NCBI RefSeq assembly: GCF_047495875.1
Contig: NC_092497.1
Coordinates: 67,440,992 to 67,504,991, forward strand
DNA from: Pithys albifrons albifrons
Lineage: Eukaryota; Chordata; Aves; Passeriformes; Thamnophilidae
Reading direction: 5' to 3'
DNA: 64,000 bases
The notes beneath the pieces are model-generated. The model was given only the letters and a program-made list of their open reading frames with translations, made no database searches and was not told where the DNA came from. The first letter of the stretch is position 1, and every line of letters starts with the position of its first letter. Below are positions 1 to 12,319 of this stretch, one piece after another. Made by a program: the position numbers and the translations under genes.

Positions 1-1180
1 GCTGGAAGGATCAAGGAAATCACTACCTGTGCTCCTGACCCTTCAACTAATCATCCCAGGGTCATGAAGTCTTTTGATAAACCCTTGGACTTCTCTTTGC
101 TATTTCATTGCTGTGAGTTGGAATAACCAATAGGGGATAGTAATCAGAGAGCCTTACTAGACTGGAGAGTTTTCCAGTAATGTACTTTATCTGAGTACCC
201 AGAAGAAAGCAGACTTCCCTGTGAGTTGGGTCAGATCTGCAAATACGGCCCTCCATCGCCCTTAGAAGGGAGTCTCATATTGCAACTATTCTTCTTTTCC
301 TCCTGATAAAGGAGGCCTTAATGCATGGTACAGGTAGTGTTATTTTAGGAGGCCCCTCTACCCCAGAAGGACCTTTGCTCACCTCTTTAGTTGTCTGGTC
401 TTCTAGTTTCAGAGCCTCCTACCTGTTGTAGAAAATGCCAGTCCCACTTGTCAAATTCTGAGGAGGAACATTCCTTTTCATATGTGCAGTGACCAGCTAC
501 TAGCCTTTATCTTCAACAGACCTTTGAATAACAGTCCTCTGGCTAATTATCCTGTAGGACTCTGATTTCTCCTACTTCTCCACTACAATGAAGGCTCAAG
601 ACTCCTGAGAACCCTGAGATCATAATCAGTCTCTCTCTTGCTCATTTGCTGGAATACTATGAAGCCTGGTAACTTTCCCATAGTTTCTTCACCTGGTGAC
701 ACAGCTTGTCAAACATGACACACCTTCTGCAAAATAAGTGTTTGTCTGCCCCAGCCTCATGAAGAGGCATCTGGCACCCCGGTCATCTGTGACCTGGAGA
801 GCTGCATCTGTCGCCAGCAGGTCTGTCTGTCTGGAGGACTTTGACATGGCTAGTTCAGTGACTGCTGCCGCTACATGGGATTGAGCTTTACAGAGACTCA
901 ACACCATAATTAAGGAAGCTTAAACTAATTTGCTGATAAGTCTGGGGCTGAAAGGTCTCTTTGCTCTTCCTTACCAGCTACTGGGTCTGCTGCATCTATT
1001 GGCTGCTCCTGGGTGGTCAGAGAGTAGCCCTTCCTGCTCATCCCGAATGCACAAATTGTTGTTCAAACTGTTATGACACCCTCACTGCTGTGCCATGTCC
1101 CTGTTTGGCCACTCTTGTTCATTGTACACTTAAATGTCCCTGGCAATGCCCTCTCCTCTCCCAATTGGCTGCCAAGGATA
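1..1180 (-). pseudogene. CR1 LINE, 5' region with ORF1 (esterase-like) remnant, cut by left window edge
   Basis: On the minus strand, positions 256 to 62 read as a stretch with the CR1 ORF1 signature of the form ICRxDxxxREVC followed by a SDYYPLL block. This is the region between the GDS and GTND motifs of the SGNH-esterase-like domain of avian CR1 ORF1. Another open stretch at 907-689 lies upstream in the same element. The segments 1-181 and 913-1180 match, in reverse complement, the CR1 copy at 40380-40945, which supports a single element. The catalytic GTND motif is degraded here and the frame is interrupted, so this is a dead copy. CR1 ORF1 is an accessory protein of the retrotransposon. 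The 5' end is placed where similarity to the other copy fades, so it is uncertain by about 100 bases. Confidence 0.75.
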
Positions 1181-1421
1181 TTTATCCATTAAGTGTTCCA
1201 AAGTTTTCTGGAGTTATAATAATCTTCATCTTGTGCTCCTCTAGGCTTTTCACACATCTCTCCTTTTTCCCAAACGTCAATTTCCAGAGCTTATGTCAGT
1301 ACTTCATCTATCAACAGGTATTCCTTACTATGTATTTCTAGAGCTTTTAATTTCTAAATGTGATTTTTTAAATTTTATTTATGCTAAAGCACAATATTAC
1401 GTAGACTAAATTCAACATTTG

Positions 1422-2030
1422 TGTTTTTCAGTTGAACTGGCAAAATGCCAACTACCCAACAGAGTCAGAGACTCCGGCCCCCAAGGGAAAGGGAGGGAGA
1501 AGGGAAAAAAACTGGGAAACTAAAACTTAAAAAGGCAAACCTTTTATATTTACACAGCAAAAGGAAAATTAAAAGGTAAAACTACAATATAATGCATATA
1601 TAAAAGGGTAAATAGAAACAATAACTCCACACCAAGTTACCCACCCAATATACAGATTCCACCACTCCAGCCCATAAAACACTCCAAAATACATCTCCCA
1701 TGAGGCATCCAGCAAGAGAGGAGAAAAACTAACAATAGTATGTTTACTTTCCTGAATCAAATCAGCAGCGAAAGTAGCGATGAGCGACAGTGAGGCCTGG
1801 CTCCCCAGAACAACACACACATCCTTCCCAGTCAAGTATCCATGAAGAAAAGAGACAAGCACCCCCCCTCCACCGTATTTATACTGAGATGACATCAGAA
1901 TATGGTATGGAATACCATTGGCCAGTAGAATTCAGTGTCAGCTGACCTGACCCAGCTCAAGTCAGCTGATAATCCAAGGCCTGCTCTAAAAATCAAAGCC
2001 TAAATTTAGGCCTACTCTAAACCCAAGACA
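1422..2030 (-). mobile_element. Solo LTR of an endogenous retrovirus (family shared with 46758-47351)
   Basis: Read on the minus strand the unit opens with TGTCTTGGGTTTAG and closes with ...CTGAAAAACA, giving TG...CA ends. Both ends match the LTR at 46758-47351, including the early block GGCCTAAATTTAGGCTTT and the late block CATTTTGCCAG. A TATA-type box (TATAAATA on the minus strand) lies near 1882-1875. Flanking 5-mers are ATTTG on the left and CTTTG on the right, a target-site duplication with one mismatch. No internal retroviral sequence adjoins it, so it is a solo LTR formed by recombination. The open frame at 1895-1569 lies wholly inside it and is not a gene. Confidence 0.85.
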
Positions 2031-5000
2031 CTTTGCTACAGTATTCATAAACATGTAAAACATGTAAAAACCTTTTTTCTCTATTTTTAGTTAAGATTGC
2101 TTGATCTATAGCAACTTCACATGACATACCACTTGATAGTAAGCCACTAATAGCTATTCTCTTTTAAAGTTATGTAAGAACATTTTCATCTTTCTTATGA
2201 AACTTTCACTTAAATTACATCATGCTTTCTAATTCAACTTGTATAAACATTATACAAGACAATGGTGAAAGCCTTAGAACAGTATTGATACTGACACATA
2301 CCTGCTTCTTTCTCTGAAAGTTTTGTTAGTCTGCTTTAGAAGGAAATTCAGTCATTTTGATATGATATGCTTGGAATACATTTAAGTTGGCCATTTTTAT
2401 TCTACTTGTTTTCCTCCAGATATGCAAATACAGTTTGTTTTATTTTCTGTCCCAGTGTTTTTCTGAAAACCAAAGTTGTTGCTTGTTCATAATTCTTCTA
2501 CTACTCCTTTTAAAAACGTGACAATACATTCATAATTTTTCAGTCTTCTGGAACCTGATCTGTTGTCTCCATGTTCTCAAAGATAGGTGTTAATGAATGC
2601 ATGAATATGTGAAATATTTGAAAAAGCCTATTGTTTTCCAAGTAGTCTCAAACTGTTCCCTATCCATTGTACTCTGAGCTGACAATCTAATGTGACAATC
2701 CCTGCAGTGGACTTTTAGGAAAACAAAGATATTCAGCGATTCTTCTCTCTCATCTCTGTGTTAATAGGTTTGTGATTCCTTAGAGAATTAATTAATATTC
2801 TACTTACTTTTTCTCTTACTACTAATGTATTTACAGTTTATTTTTTGCTCATTAAGTTATTAGTATGATTTTAAGCTGGGCTAATCTGATAGCTAGTTTT
2901 TATTTACCAAATCGTACAAATGAAGAGCCTGAAAACTTCGAATAATTGTATCAACAGAAAATATTAAACCACTCTAAGAGGAAATCACTATTAAGAGAAC
3001 ATTTCAAGACTGAGGAGAAGATGGTGGATTAAGGGGTTTTCTTCAATTTCGAGGAAGTTTCTGCATCAGGCACTGAAAATAAATCTGGTGAAGAATCATA
3101 GTAGAATGAAAATGAAAGTACTTGTAAACAAGTATTTTTAAGAATTTACTGCTCACAGTTGGAGATTAATTTCTCTTTTTCCACTTTTCCAAAACTGAAA
3201 ATCACCTTGTCTCATCCTTGGGAATAGCCCCTTACCCTATTTTGGACTAGGAACAAAGTCTTTGGAAATGTAGAATAGCAAGGATGCATATGAAGGAAAA
3301 TAATAATATATATTGTGAGACAACAGATAATTCTTAAGCATAACAAATAATATTGTCTTTTTTTCCATAAATAGAGAAAATTTACAATTTGATAATATTG
3401 ACCAATACAACAAGACACTCATTGACAAAACCATTGATTTTCCTGGAAGAGCAGTGGTAGTTGAAATTGCATGCCAGCTACACACTTTATTACAATAAAA
3501 AAAAAATTGTTCACATCTATTTTTTGCCTTGCAAAAATGCCAACTAAAATCTTAATGGCAGTTAATTTGAATGATATTTGTGAACAATTTTTTCTAGTCA
3601 TGTAAATTAGAAAATTGTTTATTTTCATGGTGAGGAAAGTATGCAGAGTCATAATAATGTTTTTAATAAATTGTTGTGATTGAAAAAACCCCAAAACCTT
3701 CAAATAGTTCTTTTATACTTTTTTGTGACGCTATTATGCTGTGTTTACTGATTACACAGAAAATGAAGCATCAGGTTTCAGTTAAAAAGCCGTGTGTTAA
3801 AAAACGATTATTTTTCTAGTATCATATAGAAAAAGTGAGTTAATATATTAAATATTTTAAAAACATATTTCAATGTGTATATTTCATTATTTCCTAGGGT
3901 CTTAAATTCTTAACATATTATAATTGCAAATCAAAAATTTTAAATATCCTAGAATGAATCTTGCTTTATGCACCTGCAAACATTTTTTGTCATGTACCAA
4001 GTGAGCTTTATTAAACTAGCACACACTGATTATTTCAATACAGAAAATTACTTGATGCTTCCTAGGAAGTTTAATAATAGTCTGTGTAAAGAGAGAAATA
4101 AGACAAACGACCACTTAAAGGCCTGAGGTCTCAGCAGTGTCTCTTCCATTTGGTTGACAAATGTGATAAAGCAACATGAAAAAATATCATAATATATTAA
4201 GGCTTCAAATTAGAATTCAAAGGTACAGGTTGAATAACAGTCTTTAGCACTAGCTCAATATAAATAGCTCAACTTTTCAGTTGAAAAGATAGTACTTTAG
4301 AAATATGTAAAGTATAGTAATAGTTCAACATTTACAGAAGGAAACAGAAATGTGAATGGGAAAATACTCAATGTGATTTTGTAATTATATGTTAATTGAT
4401 GTGTCAATCATTTCTTATCAAGACAGAGGCAAGGATTATTTAATGCTTGTAAAGTCAAAACTGCTTGAAATCAACTCAGTCATCATTCAAAAGTGTCAGA
4501 TACCACTATCCCTGTAAATTTGTTTAAAATCAATTTTTTGTTCCTTCCTCTGTAAGTTAATAATATTTTCAGCATTTTGATATAACGAGAAAAAATTCTA
4601 TCTGCATTCTTATTATTACAGTACTGAACTAGGCTTTAAAGTATGTCTAAGTGATTTTTTTATTTCTGAATGCTTTAAAATTCATTTGGAAATGCTGGAA
4701 AACATTTTTTTTGTGACACCTCAGTATATCAATGTAAAAAAATATTTCAGTTGGAAAATGTAAAAAACCCAAACGCATTAATATGATACATTTTACTTAT
4801 GGTCATACCTTTTAATTAAATCACATTGAAAAAGCTTATCTAAACTTACTTAACTTTGAGATACCACAGAATGAGTTCTCTTAATTAAGCGGAAGATCAA
4901 AGAAAGAACAAAATTGCACTGGTTAGTAAATTACTTAAAAGTTATTTTGAATAATAATGGTAGCTAATAATCAATTTAATTGTGTTAGAGGCAGCACCTC

Positions 5001-8000
5001 ACTGATAATAAAGCTAGGGCATCTAGTTAACATGTCCTCCATAAGTTGGATCTACATTTGAGATTGATATTTTTCAGTTCTCAACACAAATTTGCAGTAT
5101 AGAGACTTGTGGGTAAAAGCTAAACTTAAACTTATGCATAAAAAGAAGCTTTCATTTAAAGAAGAAAAGGAAGGAAGAAGAGGAAAACCAAATAAAAAAC
5201 AAAAGACTTCCAAGTTATAAACAGAGATATGTTATCTGTAAACAGAGATCCACTATCTTTAACTTGATTATATTCCCAAAGTAGTGTCATTATTGACCAT
5301 TTTCTTTGAAAAATATGTGGTTTATACTGAACTGATGTTCAAATGTAAGCACCATACTCTTCTGTTTCATTCAAGTTTCAAAAGTATTTTAAGACTTATG
5401 TAAGAAATTTTTCTCTTTTTTTTTTTTTTTTTTTGGAACCACCAATACAGCTAGGAAAATAAAGTTTTGGTTTAGATCAGAATGGTAAACGTAATCCCAT
5501 TTTATTCTTTTATATCTTGCACAATATGAAGAGGCACTTGCATGATCATTCCAGGCCAAAGGATACCAAGGTTATATTTAGGATTCCGCTTTGTAAAGAG
5601 GTGAGGGATATTTAGAATCTCTTTTTATTTCCATGTTGAATGTTGAGCCTGGCTGTATGTCATGGAAATAAATTACTTCTGAAAAGAACAGAGACTTCAC
5701 AACCAAAATGTATGCACCAGTCACTTCTCACAAACCATTTCTTGATAGCCCTCTAGAAACAGAGCAGCCAAGGCTGCATCCAAGGCTGCTTCCTTGAGTA
5801 ATGGCACAAGAGAATTCTTTCACCTACCTCTATGAGGATAAGTCAGCATGACCTCTAGTTTACGGGTGAACGTGAAAACTCTGATTACAGGCATGTTGTA
5901 CCCATTTTTCTTCTTGCTTTGGAATTCATGGGTCCTGACTTAGGTGGCTGATATATGGGGGCATTCATACCCTCTGTCGTGTTTCACAGGTTGAGACAGT
6001 GGGAGTGCAAAGAGTATGATAGACCTTAGCATATACTTCAGATTCACTTCTAATGTGCTTGTCATCTCTTCAGTCTGAGTACCTCAGCTGCTAAATGTTA
6101 TTCAGACTGAGTCAAATTATGATAATATGTTTCCTGCATTCATTCCCAAGACTTTTGACTACCCTATCACCTGTCTGCTCCAGAGCAATCACAAATGTGC
6201 CCACATCTGTTTGAAAGCACACTGGGTATACACCTCATTCCAAAGAATCCCTTCAGGGTTTGGAGACCAATTCAACCTTTCTATATACTTGTTTAGGATT
6301 CTTCCATGTGTCATATGAATTTCTGTCTCACTGTGAATCATGCAAAATAAGTTTAAAGAAATAGAGTTAATATATATTAAGAGCACACAGTCCTTATGTA
6401 AATCAGTGGTACAAGAAATTCTACCATGAATATTAAATTTATTGCTTTGCATTACATCCAAGAAAACCTTCCTACATAACACAACTTAATATGAGTCAGG
6501 GTAGTGGACGCCCTTTGCATGTATTTTGGAGTACTTTGGGGTTTGTTGTTGGTTTGGTTTTTTTATTGTTTGGGGGTTTTTTGTTTTGGTTTGTGTTTTT
6601 TGGGGTTGGTTTGTATTTTTGAGTGTGGGTTTAGTTTGGTTTTTTTAACAGTATATTAATGTACAGGGTATCTAAAATTGAATATAACAACAAAGAAAAT
6701 AATTGGGAATTTCAACAAGAATGAATGGTCTTAAGAATACCATTTTTAGTATCTAATGAATTATAAGAAAATTTGTCTTGAAAGTTTGTTTTTTTCTGAA
6801 CTCATAAGCACAGGCTTCAAATGTCGATGATGGAGAAGAAATTACAATGGAGGAAAAGTTTGATTTGTATTTTGAGTGCATTATTATTTACCTTTCAGGT
6901 TCTCATAATGGATGAAAATTGAATGGCAGGCAGTAAATTGCACATTTCTTAACTCAGGCCACTTTTAATTCCATAAAGGGGGTTCTTTACCACAGAATAA
7001 ATTAATATTCTGTCACGTTGTTACAAATCTTATTCAGTCTTTCAATATCGCACTTCCTACTTGCTTCACTCATAAAATAATGTCAATCCTCCTGAAATAT
7101 CTACTGAAGGGGAAACTTCCACCTTGGGAAACTACTATGTCTTTCATAACCCTTATAGGAACTCTAGATGTAATGCTGATTGACGTGAAAATGATTTACT
7201 GTTTTTTACAACGGGTTAATTTCCCAGAATCTACATGGCTTTTGCCTCTTCTACTTCTTTACTGACCACTAAAATATAATTGATCTTCTGCCTCCAAATT
7301 CCTGCTGCTTCATGAGCTCTGTTACAATTCAACATAATCTATTTCCCGCTGATGTTGAAAAACATAATAAGGTCACAGCAGGAAAGTTTTAGCTTCATTA
7401 AAACATTATTATTATAAAAAATAAAATGATCTAAAGTAAATTGGTTCTGTCCTTGTGGTACAGTTTACATATATCCACATTAATCTGAGCATATAAAGCA
7501 GCGATAAATTTACTAGCCCTCTTACATTACAAATGATTCTCCTTATCCTTCATTTCACCATGGGAACCTCTAGTGGCAGATGAAGATGACAATACTTCAT
7601 TTTCCAGGTGATATCTACCTTTGTTGCATAAAAAGATATTAAACGTCCCTGAAAGAACACAAAAAAATGTTAAATAAAAATGTTTATCTCTGTCTTTAAA
7701 TTGTTTTGATTTTGCCTGTGCCTAGCTAATGTACTTAACAGAATTATTTAAAAGAAATGAGCAAGCATGGAAATTAATTTTGACTTGATCAGACTTTCAT
7801 TTATCATCAAAACCTATAAGAAAAGGACTGAATAAAGATTTAAGATAGAGAAACAGTGATTGTTCAATTAATCTAGTTTAACTGATACTAAAATCTGACA
7901 GAATGAATTACAAGTTGCAGGCAGGAAGGCTTATCAATTCATTACTATTTTCAAGGTTCTCACTTCTCTTTCCTTTGCCTTCAGCTGCTGGCAAAGGATG

Positions 8001-9886
8001 GGCTTTTGGAGTTCAATTTTTCAGTTTATTTTTGACTGATTTTAATTATATTCGATGACCTGCTTCTGCACCAGGAAAGTTATTGGAATTGCACAGCATT
8101 TTCCCGTTATAATGATGGTTCCCTTGATGTCTATTCATTATTAACTGCTTTTCAAAAGTGCTTCTCTCAACTCTCATTTTATAAATATTTAAATATCTGT
8201 AAATTTCTATAACACAAATATCTGGGCACTAGCGATAGGAATTCTATTGCCCATTTAATATATTTTACATAGTAATATGATTTTTAAATAAAGTTATACA
8301 TTATAATGTTAATTTGGAAAGTGTTGTCCATAAATTATTTTACTTGTGTCAGCAAAAATTGTACTCATATTTCAAAGCAGCAGTAATCAATGAATTAGTC
8401 AGTAGTTTGTGAACTATTGTTTATGTGACTATGTTTTTCACACATCTTAATTATTCAGAGAAACAGAAAAATAAGTAAATAATACAAAACAATGCTTATG
8501 ATCTCTGCACTACAAGTGGTGTTACTTGGATTAACTTCAATGCCTTTTGAAACAGATTTCCATTTTTAAAATGCAAAGTTATCAGGAAAAAGAAGGTAAA
8601 GAAAAGCAAAGGTTTTTTCATTACCAGCACTAAAGTGAAACAAGACATAACTTTCAGTTAAGTCTGCTGAAGAACCCCCAAAATTCTTGCAATAGACAAG
8701 ACTTAGTGTTTAATGGGTGAGCTACTTGCCCCATCTTCCATGGGTAGTGAGCCCTAAAAAACATAATAGTCTTCTAAACATTAAGGAAAATTAGCACATC
8801 CTTTCTCAGTTAACAAGTTCTTTGCTCTACAATGAGTCACACTGGCTTTAGTGAAAAGTCTCAGAGGAGAAATGCATTCAGTATGAGTACTATGGGCAAA
8901 ATGTGGTACAGTACTATTCAGCAGTAAACCAATTTTACCTATTGAATACACAAAGGAGGAAAAAGGTAGGTTGCCGTGTGATTCTAGAAGCTTAAATTAT
9001 TGTAGAATGTTTTTCTCTAGAAAACATTTTTGTTATATTGTAAATTGGCCATCTCTTTGGCAAAAATTCTGTCTTCCTACTTACTGCTACTATCTTCCTA
9101 ACTGCTTTAGCATTGCATATTGGTTTTGTTGTTGTTTTCTTTCAAATGGGCTTCTCTCTGCTGAAATTTATACTGTGTCCAGTTTTAGGGATTTCCTGCT
9201 CGTGCAAGTTCCTCACTTAGTATTTTTACTCATTTAAAAGAAGAGTTTCTTTATACCTTTAATAGAACTAGACAGTAATCACACCTAAAATGCAGAAATT
9301 CTTGTTAGTTAGACCTATGCTTCACATAATCAAAGTATGTGTGCATGCAGGCCTTCTACAATCATACTTATAGGGCCTTTATGTTTAACAACCATTAAAA
9401 AGAATTGAAAATACTCCAGAAAAAGTAAATTTAAAGTGCACCTAATTACTCTACAGACATCCACAAATCAAATGGTCAAAGTTTGGTTGAGACTAACTTA
9501 ACATGTTCCTTGAAGTAAGTCTACACTGGATGCATTCACGTGGCAAGTGACAATGAAAAGAACAGAAATTCTCCTGAATAACAGTTGAAAAAGGTAGTAA
9601 TATAGTTACATACTACAAGTGCAGTGAGGAAGTTATGTTTCCTTGAAGGTAACAAAGCCAGATATATCCGTATTATATTCAATATTTACAGCTGTGGTCA
9701 ATCTGTTCTTAAACACATTTGCCCATTTGAATAATCTACACACACCTCCAATATCATTTACTTTCTACTTAGATAAGGCTTTAGAATAACTGCCAAAAGA
9801 GTCAGTTGTCCTGTGTTTTTCACCTTTTCCTAAATTTTGATATTTTCTGATATATTACAAAAGCAAAAGATGTGACAGCCTTAATT
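2031..9886. other. Unique AT-rich intergenic or intronic DNA
   Basis: I see no coding region, RNA gene or recognisable transposon here. It contains a 19-base T run at 5416-5434 and the G/T-rich island listed separately. The short open frames in this stretch have no recognisable protein motif and composition typical of chance frames in AT-rich DNA. Confidence 0.6.
6539..6650 (+). repeat. G/T-rich low-complexity island
   Basis: The plus strand is almost only G and T over about 110 bases, with repeated GGTTTG, TTTGGGG and TTGTTTTGG words and no fixed period. Similar polarised tracts occur at 38925-39002, 49765-49862, 55545-55615 and 55775-55860. Confidence 0.8.
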
Positions 9887-10886
9887 TATCATAGAATCAT
9901 AGAATTGATTGGGTTGGAAAAGACCTCCAAGATCATCAAGTCCAACCCTTGGTCCAACTCTAGTCCATTTACTAGATCATGGCACTCAGTGCCACGTCCA
10001 ATCTCCATTTAAAAACCTCCAGGGATGGTGAATCCACCTCTCTAGGCAGGCCATTCCAATGCCTGATTACTCTCTCTGGAAAGAATTTTTTTCTGATCTC
10101 CAACTTAAATTTCCCCTGGCACAGCTTGAGCCCCTGCCACCTTGTCCTATTGCTGAGTGCCTGGGAGAAGAGACCAACCCCCACCTGGCTAGAACTTCCC
10201 TTCAGGTAGTTCTAGTCAGTGATGAGGTCACCTCTAAGCCTTCTCTTCTCCAGACTAAACAACCCCAGCTCCCTCAGCCTCTCTCCATTGGGCTTTGCTC
10301 CAGTCCCTTCACCAGCCTTGTTGCTCTTCTCTGGATCCACTCCAGCACCTCAATATCTTTCCTGAACTGAGGGGCCCAGAACTGAACACAGTACTCAAGG
10401 TGTGGCTTCACCAATGCAGAGTACAGGGGAAGGATCACTTCTCTGGTCCTGCTGGCCATGCTATTTTTGATACAGGCCAGGATCCCATTGGCCTTCTTGG
10501 CCACCTGGGCACACTGTTGGCTCATGTTGAGCTTCCTGTCAATTAGTACTGCCATGTCCCTTTCTGCCTGGCTGCTCTCCAGCAACTCTGTGCCCAACCT
10601 GTAGCGCTGCAGGGGGTTGTTGTGGCCAAGTGCAGGAACCAGCACTTGGCCTTGTTGAACTTCATCCCATTGGAATCAGCCCATCTCTCAAGTCTATCCA
10701 GATCCCTCTGCAGAGCCCTCCTGCCTTTCAGCAGGTGGACACTCCCTCCCAGCTTGGTGTCATCAGCAAATTTGCTGATGATGGACTCAAGCCCCTCATC
10801 TAAATCATCAATAAAGATGTTAAACAGGACTGGACCCAACACAGACCCCTGGGGAACACCACTAGTGACCGGCCGCCAGCTGGATG
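9887..10886 (-). pseudogene. CR1 LINE, 5'-truncated, ORF2 reverse-transcriptase C-terminal part plus 3' end
   Basis: Reading on the minus strand from 10842, the protein begins with a [12 protein letters not shown] block followed by [10 protein letters not shown], the YADD-type catalytic motif (here FADD) of the CR1 reverse transcriptase. It continues with an [10 protein letters not shown] block, then switches frame near 10640 into an open stretch (10645-10274) containing [22 protein letters not shown] and [12 protein letters not shown] last stretch (10184-9972) holds the WNGLPREV block. The 3' end carries the CR1 terminal octamer repeats (ATCATAGAATCATAGAATT at about 9889-9907, reverse complement). 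The copy is well conserved and has at least one frameshift, so it is inactive. The truncation at about 10886 is typical of CR1 insertion. Confidence 0.95.
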
Positions 10887-11235
10887 CTTCATGTTTCAGT
10901 GTTTTATATTTTTAACAATCTTAATATAGCCCCTTCAATTTGTCAGCAGATGGTATCCCATCAGTCACATTCAAATCCTCCAGAAGTGTCATATTACTGC
11001 AGGAAATCTGTCCATTGTGATCCAGATGTCCATTACCACAGGAAGAGTGCCAGCATTCTGTCCCCTCTGATTCTCCTATCCTCTACTGTAGTTTCAGTCT
11101 GAAGAGTTGGTTAAAGACAGTGAAGTCAAAATATGTCAATAGAGATGTAATCTGTGCATTTATTATGAAATCATCACGTTTCAGTCTTCTCTTTGCTGAA
11201 TGTGAGCACCTGCGTTTGGAAGTTGAAGTTAATAA

Positions 11236-11552
11236 CTGCATGTATGCATGACTAAACTTTGCAAATGAAGATTTGGGAAGGGCTCTACTCACCTGGGTGT
11301 GTCCTTTGAGCCTGTGTAGTGGATGTTTTAGGTGAGGCACAGCGTGCGCAGAACTGGCCCCACCGTTTAAGTCCTGAGGTTCATCTGCCATGGCCGAGCA
11401 AGCTTGGATGGTGACAGTGAAGTCCTCAGGACTAGAACCTACAGCCCTCAGTATTCCCTGGAGGTCTCCCATCCAAGTAGTAACTGGGGTTGGCCCTGCT
11501 TAGCTCCTGATATCTGATGGGATTGGATGTCAGGGGGGCATTTAACTGCCTA
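11236..11552 (-). mobile_element. SINE with 5S-rRNA-derived head and RTE-related body
   Basis: On the minus strand the element starts with about 100 bases closely resembling the middle and 3' half of 5S rRNA (see the separate entry). The body matches the SINE at 40956-41327 and the 5' region of the RTE LINE at 62381-62500. A short tail contains CCCAAATCTTCATTTGCAAAG, and beyond it the sequence passes into unique DNA. No tRNA-like unit is recognisable upstream of the 5S part, so this copy is either 5'-truncated or a different subfamily. The open frame 11472-11083 covers much of it and is a by-product. Confidence 0.8.
11439..11540 (-). pseudogene. 5S rRNA-derived segment (SINE head)
   Basis: The minus strand contains AGCTAAGCAGGG and TACTTGGATGGGAGACC. 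These are the hallmarks of vertebrate 5S rRNA, covering internal promoter box A and box C, followed by a TACTGAGGGCTGTAGG 3' end. The 5' part of 5S rRNA is poorly preserved. It continues straight into the SINE body with no T-run terminator, so it is not a 5S gene. Confidence 0.85.
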
Positions 11553-12054
11553 GAGAACAGCATATCTGGCTAAGAACTGTACTGTGGTCCAGTGCAAATG
11601 AAAAGTTCAATTTGTGTGAGATATTTTGGTGATGATACAACATGTCAGTAATGAGCTGACCTGTCCTACAAGGACCGAGTGTCATGGGAAGACTTGAAAC
11701 CCATGAAGTCTGGAAAATGTTTCATATAGACTTCAGAACAGACTTCCAGAGAGAGATGAAACAAAACAGATGCATTACCTGCCCTCAATGCTGAGCTTTT
11801 CACAACCTCACTAACTGTGTTGAGATGAGAGGGATCAGGTGCTATATTTACTGCTAATATGCTTTGAAGCAGTAGATTTTTAAACATGTGATCTTTCCTG
11901 TAGTAAGCAGTGATGTGTTTGTGTACATGTAGGCTGCTTGCCAAACTGAACAACACTATTTGAATGCTAATGATTCCCAGACAACAGTAAGTCATATTTA
12001 AACTGCTTTTAAAAAGAATACACAGCATAAAAGTGTAAAACCTTTTTAAAATGA

Positions 12055-12311
12055 CTCATACAGAGAAGATGAAGGGCAATAGGTACAAATTTCTCCTGGG
12101 ACAGTCCATTTACACAGAAGAGGAGATGTTTTTCACAATGAGAACAAACAGACTTTGGAATAATCTTCCCAGGGAAGTGATAGATTCCACAAAATTGGAC
12201 ACCTACAATTCAGAAGGTTAGAGTGCCATTCAGTCTTGGTTTTGACATAAAAGTTTGGACCAGATGATCTTTTAAATCCCCTCCTAATCTGGTATTTTGT
12301 GATTCTGTGAT
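12055..12311 (+). pseudogene. CR1 LINE 3' end (old copy)
   Basis: The plus strand shows decayed forms of the CR1 ORF2 C-terminal region and 3' untranslated region: GAACAAACAGACTTTGGAA, CTTCCCAGGGAAGTGATAGA, then GGACCAGATGATCTTTTAAA. It ends in the CR1 terminal repeat TTTTGTGATTCTGTGAT at about 12296-12312. Only the last 250 bases are recognisable. Confidence 0.8.
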
Positions 12312-12319
12312 GAGAATGG

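Noticed and set aside
961..1341. 126-residue plus-strand open frame with hydrophobic and cysteine-rich segments
   Set aside because: It is antisense to the CR1 5' region, which recurs at 40380-40947 in the expected orientation, so it is a by-product.
11439..11540. Functional 5S rRNA gene
   Set aside because: The 5' part is poorly preserved, there is no T-run terminator, and the sequence continues into a body shared with another SINE.
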